Below, one piece after another: positions 59,489-64,000 of a stretch of 64,000 nucleotides of DNA. The notes beneath the pieces are model-generated. The model made no database searches, was not told the origin of the DNA, and saw only the letters and a list, made by a program, of their open reading frames with translations. The position numbers and the translations under genes are program-made. Position 1 is the first letter of the stretch. Each line of letters opens with the position of its first letter. Source of the stretch: Trichaptum fuscoviolaceum (taxonomy: Eukaryota; Basidiomycota; Agaricomycetes; Hymenochaetales; Trichaptaceae); NCBI GenBank assembly GCA_910574455.1, contig CAJSYZ010000011.1, positions 2,294,001 through 2,358,000 of the forward strand. The letters are read 5' to 3'.

Positions 59489-59812
59489 ATCTACAATGTC
59501 ACCAATCTTCGACAATTGCGTTTCGCGAACTGGCGCGGCCACCGCAGTATCGGTAGCCTGAGAGTCTTCCTTGCTTGTAGCGATACCGGAACTCAGGCTG
59601 AGTTGTTTCACTCCCGAGGACGTCTCTTGTGTCACTCGTGGCGGCAACTTCTGCTTACTGTCTACTGGAGGCGCATTGGACGTTTTAGATGAGACGATGA
59701 GAATTCATTATGCATGATAACAAACAAAAGTAGCACGACATACGTTTACGCTGTCATCAATCTTTGACAATTGCGTTTCGCGAACTGGCGAGGCAACCGC
59801 AGCATCGGCAGA
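59489..59812 (-). repeat. Exon units upstream of protein B (fewer than in A)
   Basis: One full unit (59682-59489) matches A's unit at 55737-55543. A second, shorter exon (about 59812-59744, DAAVASPVRETQLSKIDDS) shares only the unit's end. The acceptor before the full unit reads CTAAAACG where A has CTAAAG|ACG, so the AG is lost. Confidence 0.6.
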
Positions 59813-60928
59813 ATCCTGCTTGCCAGTGAGATAGAGATGGAACAGGGAGAATGAGAACAGGACATACTCGGTTGTTAACTTTTTTGCCATCGTAAACAAA
59901 CGTTATCTTGATGTCAGGCAGTGTTGAAACAAGTAAGAAGGGGGAACACATCAACATCATGGCAGATTAAAAGAAATATCAAGACATTTTACTTCAAGTT
60001 CGGCGTTTGAATTGTTGTTGCTACTAGTCGGTAAGTTTGGCTGCATCAATTGTTGGATGAAGTCTCTCTTGTCAGGAGTAAGGTTGGAAAGCTTGAGCAG
60101 AAGCGAAAGGCAGAATGTCAGTATAACTTAGTAAGAGGCCACCAAACAATTCTTGTGGCATAGTACAAAACACACATTGTATATTAGTTTGTAAATTTCC
60201 GACTGCCATCCTGCCAGTGAGTGGGAGTCAGCCTGTGCGCCGTCACTGCCAGTGGCATCGCGTCGGAGTGGTACTATCTTTGCCTTCGAGTTGAGAGCAA
60301 CAGGTAAATACGGATAGCAATATATGAACTTTGAAAGAAGGGCATACGTCAAATTCAAGTTGCACGACATCCGACATTGTTACCAACTGATAGTGGGAAG
60401 CCTGAGAGGGTGGGGGTGCCAGTGGAAGACACTGGCGGCGCTCTTATATTAGTAGTGTTCAAGTTGCCACGCCGGCACTCAGTGGCAGCCTGAGCCTCAG
60501 AGGCTGGGAGTGCCTGGGAGTGCCAGTGACGACTCGGAGTCCAGTGACTCCGACTCCGAGTCGGAGTTGCGACTCCGGGTCGAAGATAGCACTGGCAATC
60601 ACTCAGGAGGCTGTGATACTACTTAGGCTGAGTACGATTTAGATGCCTTCAAGTTCACGTTATAAGTCACTATGCCCAATCTGACTTTACGTTCAACAAT
60701 TGGAGCTCTACTTGAACTAGAACTTTACCCATTTCAAGGTTTGATCTGCAAGATTGAAGTTTTGTAACAGCTTTGGAACATCATGATATTTTTGTATCAC
60801 AATTTGCAACTACTAAGTAAGGGCACGCAATAAAACCAACAAAACCAGTATGCTAGTGGAGAGATGGACAAGTGAAGGGGAAAAAATAGATAGGCAACGT
60901 CGATTCGGACTTGCTCTCGCTGTCAACT
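59813..60928. other. Upstream region of B and word-rich spacer
   Basis: May include first exons of B (59813-60370; nothing certain). 60200-60640 is dense in CCAGTG, GCCTGAG and a run of ACTCCGACTCCGAGTCGGAG. Confidence 0.45.
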
Positions 60929-63120
60929 TCAAGGCTGCGGGTCCAAGTCCGGGTCAGTGTCAGCCTGAGCCTGAGGTATTATAATTCTGAGGAATTCAGC
61001 CTCATTATAGAGTTGCTCGAGGATTGCAAAAGCAGGGATTGTATATGTTATGTCGAGTCGATCTTCATCAACCCCGACCCCAGATGCGACGAGACCTCCC
61101 CACCGTCCTCGTAAGTCAGCGACGACAGCTCCAGAATCACCTGCTGTCGAGAAGACGTCCGATAGCGGCGAATACACGGTCCAGTACAGGTGTTGGTCAT
61201 ACGTGAGAATGTATGTGGGACGGTTGTTGCGATAGCACACATTGACGCGGACGAAGGAGATTGCCTCCATAGGGTTGGCCATGCCGACTGTCACACCGGT
61301 GGAAGCACCAGCTTTTATAACTGGGATCGAAACATTCATCTCAGCGCTCGGGATGATATCGGCCCTGATAGGCAACGAGTTATTTTCGGGATATAACTCA
61401 TGTTGCTCATTGAAAAATGTTCGTATCCTGTTCAAAATAGTGTTGTCCTGCGCGTAGATACCGAAGTTCAAAACGTTATAGTATGGGACCACTGTGTTAG
61501 CCATTACGGTATGGCACAGCTGGACGACAGCAATATCGCGGTCGTACATGCTTCGGTAGTTCTCGCGCCTTGGTGAAGGCGAATAGACTACTGCGCCGAT
61601 GACCAGGGTGTTTGAGTTGTCACTAGTATCCGCATGCCATATCTGAAGCTGAGTTTTGAAGTTGTTCAGTTCGCTCATTACTTGTTCAAGTTGCACGTCT
61701 GCTATAGCCTGTACGTAGTCAACCCGGGTCTGTGCATGGCGTAACAATTTCTCTAGAAGTTCCTCCTCCACCGAACTCAGGTACGATTTGTAAACATAAT
61801 CGTAGTGGATCGTAGGTGCAATTTGCACGCGTTTCAAGTTGTAGGCGGTGGCGTTCTCGACTCTATTGTCGATATGTGAGATGGTGTCTGGAAGCAATAC
61901 ATGACGACACGTTATGAAGTGCGATAGAAGCCTGGCTTCCTGTCCTTCCGACTGAACTGGAATCTGCACAACAAGTCCCAGAGTTCCGTACGATCGCTTT
62001 CCTCGGGGGCTGACAGCAACGCCTGGTTGCACCGATATAGCGTGTGAGACAGTGGTCTGGACCTTGTGCAACATCCGTTGCATGAATGATCCCAGATCAG
62101 ATTGTAAGGGGTCAGGAACGGGTGGCAGCATGAGGACGAGCTGACCCCAAACTTCGTCATCCACTTCCCTGAGAGGTGCAGCGTTCGGTTGAGGTTCGGG
62201 ATTCGGTCGTTCAACATCAGGTACAGGGACATACGTCTCAGGTGGGATTTGGTTTATAGCCATATAGACCAGGGGGTCTGCATCATGATCAGCTTGTTCG
62301 TCGGTGTCGACATGACGAAATTCTATGGCCTCGCGAAATTCTACCTCGAACCGCCCTGATAACTTGAATGTCCAGCGCTTGCGAATGGAGCTTCTAATCG
62401 CGTCGGCGCATTCACAATAAACATCACCAACAGGCCTCTCGTAGTCGGAGGGCATAAGCACCTCCAACTCGGACGGTATTACCCAATCCACACGACAACA
62501 GGATCTGACCTCCCGTCTTCCCCCTTCCCGTCTTTATGATATCCAATCTTGCATATATCTATGCATGTCACGGTATGCCTGACGTGAAAGCGATCAAAAG
62601 CGTCTTCAAATATAGGTAGCAAAACGGGCCATTGCCCGATCAGAGGGCAGTCGTTGTCGAGGACGTTCAAGAACTTTTCTTTTCCCCGATGTTGATGGTC
62701 CTCTTTTCGCCGCCGATCATGGTTCGATCTGCCAACTAGAGGAGGGTTGGACCGAATCCCGATATAATACTGACAGGTATAAAAACTCGACTCGGAGTTC
62801 AGTGTCGCCACTGGCCTTCTAAATGGCTAATTGAGGTAAATGGGGGATCGGTGACATTCAGCATGGTGAAAATTTCAATTAAACAGCAGTACATACTAGT
62901 ACCTGAGCCCGGCCCACCGGCGATGACTTCAAGTCCAAGTTGGATGTGAGATAACAAATTTGAAATTGTAGTATAAGACGCCAAGACATAACTCACTTCC
63001 AAATTCAAAGAGCTGCCACTTGGCAGCCTGAGGCTGGCATTGACTTGCTGTGCCAGTGAGCCGCCGGGACGACTCGGACGCTTCATCCGGTCTCGGTTGC
63101 CCGGATTCATCGTATTGTGA
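60929..63120 (-). pseudogene. Trypsin-fold protein C, mosaic relative of A/B with a frameshift
   Basis: The protease frame (62491-60929) has the clearest catalytic set of the three: His in FITCRHVLLPDT, Asp in YDRDIAVVQL and Ser in STAGDSGAVVADLRGRWGG, with GASTGVTVGMANPMEAISFV before the Ser. The upstream frame (62811-62479) carries the N-terminal module IDICKIGYHKDGKGEDGRSD, PVVVWIG and then shifts: about 62482 lacks one base compared with A and B. Block 62325-62667 is almost identical to A/B (54836-55173), whereas the rest is strongly diverged. Further upstream pieces (MNPGNRDRMKRPSRPGGSLA, 63110) may be earlier exons. If the missing base is an assembly error, C would be a full gene. Confidence 0.6.
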
Positions 63121-64000
63121 ATAAAAGCTGCAAGAGACAGTCAGTAATAATAAGGGGAATGGGAGAGCAGACAATAGTTGAATGCGGGAAGGATAGTGAC
63201 ACGGGAGGAAAGGACATACTACTTTTCAGATGAATGAGCGAGGACGAGGAGGGCAAAGGGCGAGGACCTGGCATTGAAGCTTCTTCAAGTCATACTTTAT
63301 AGAGTAGTTGCAGCCTGAGTGGCTGCGGTACTAGTATTAGCTATTTTCGTAACGTACCCAGACCAGGCTACTACTAGTAGGCTGAGTAAGTAGTATGTCT
63401 GCGTGTAGTAGACACGCCGCCACAGCACTGCCAGTGAGACATATAAGGAAAGTCGCCTGGCCTTCAAGTCATCCACACACCCAAAGCACAACCGGGCCAG
63501 CACTTACTCAGAACGTTCTGGGCAGAAATCCAGCGACTTCGGCAGCCTGAGCAATGAACCACTCTGGCAATCACTATTCACTGGGTACCGAGCCACGAAG
63601 ACATGGCCGCGAACGGCGAACAAGCCTGAGTGGACGCGAAAGCCGAAATCGCGGCACAATTCTCCGACTCGAGATAGGTTGGACGCCTGAAGCATCCCGA
63701 TGTTGCAGACCGGAAACTCCAATCCTCCTTGCGCTGGAAGACGGAGTGGATCAGATTGAAGAGTGGGAAGAAACTGCGCGCCGTTGACCTCACTGCACCG
63801 TCTCGGGCAGTTTGCAGAATCTGCAAGGATTGGAGCCGGAACGAGTGTGTGATCATCACACAACTCCGGACGGGATACACACCACTCAATACTCACGTGG
63901 CCCGCATATTGTGCACTGACTCTCCTCTCTTTTCAATTGCCAAGTTCCGGATCCGGTCTCCCATTATCTCTTCACGTGCCAGTGTCGATTGCCAGTGTGT
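63121..64000. other. Word-rich end of window, no gene recognised
   Basis: Contains CTACTACTAGTAGGCTGAG (about 63368), CCAGTG words, and unrecognised frames at 63504-63896 (-) and 63554-63787 (+). A gene cut by the window edge is possible. Confidence 0.35.

Overview
The window looks like nuclear DNA of an Agaricomycete (mushroom-forming basidiomycete). The evidence is dense genes split by roughly 50-75 nt GT-AG introns, an alpha-1,3-glucan synthase remnant, an ergothioneine synthase half, a Plavaka-type (KDZ superfamily) transposase and a Ty3/Gypsy chromovirus. No rRNA gene, convincing tRNA gene or CRISPR array was seen. All calls come from reading the sequence by eye; exon edges are good to a few bases where splice sites are stated and approximate elsewhere.

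Layout. 1-23 kb is mainly housekeeping: an Egt1-like gene lacking most of its methyltransferase domain (2869-5611, +); a 1.45 kb non-coding element in two inverted copies (5873-7345 and 10590-12055) flanking a small cytochrome oxidase subunit gene (8126-8513, +); a DUF300/TMEM184-type membrane protein (12300-16164, -); a wrecked alpha-1,3-glucan synthase copy (16786-19648, +); and a WRN/RNase D-type 3'-5' exonuclease (20126-21168, -). 23.2-24.5 kb is an extraordinary low-complexity zone built of a few short near-palindromic words.

24.5-36.3 kb is accessory: an unrecognised coiled-coil protein (alpha1), a Plavaka transposase (27395-31395, -) and, divergent from it, a charged protein (beta) with an array of phase-0 basic microexons and a six-unit EDEGAD repeat. 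36.7-43 kb returns to core genes: GlcNAc kinase, cornichon/Erv14, a small Cys-containing protein and a medium-chain reductase.

43.8-50.2 kb is a young chromovirus with same-length, apparently identical 576 bp LTRs, an ACTAC target duplication, a canonical -1 frameshift signal between gag and pol, and one frameshift in integrase. It landed exactly on the stop codon of alpha2 (50161-52878, -), a paralogue of alpha1. 53-64 kb carries three related trypsin-fold genes (A, B, C, all -). A and B are tandem duplicates 3.945 kb apart, A has a tandem array of symmetric exons, and C is a mosaic that shares only one N-terminal block with A/B.

The most unusual signals are the word vocabulary confined to the accessory blocks and seen inside coding exons, the repeated exon arrays in two unrelated genes, and the gag-pol frameshift site.
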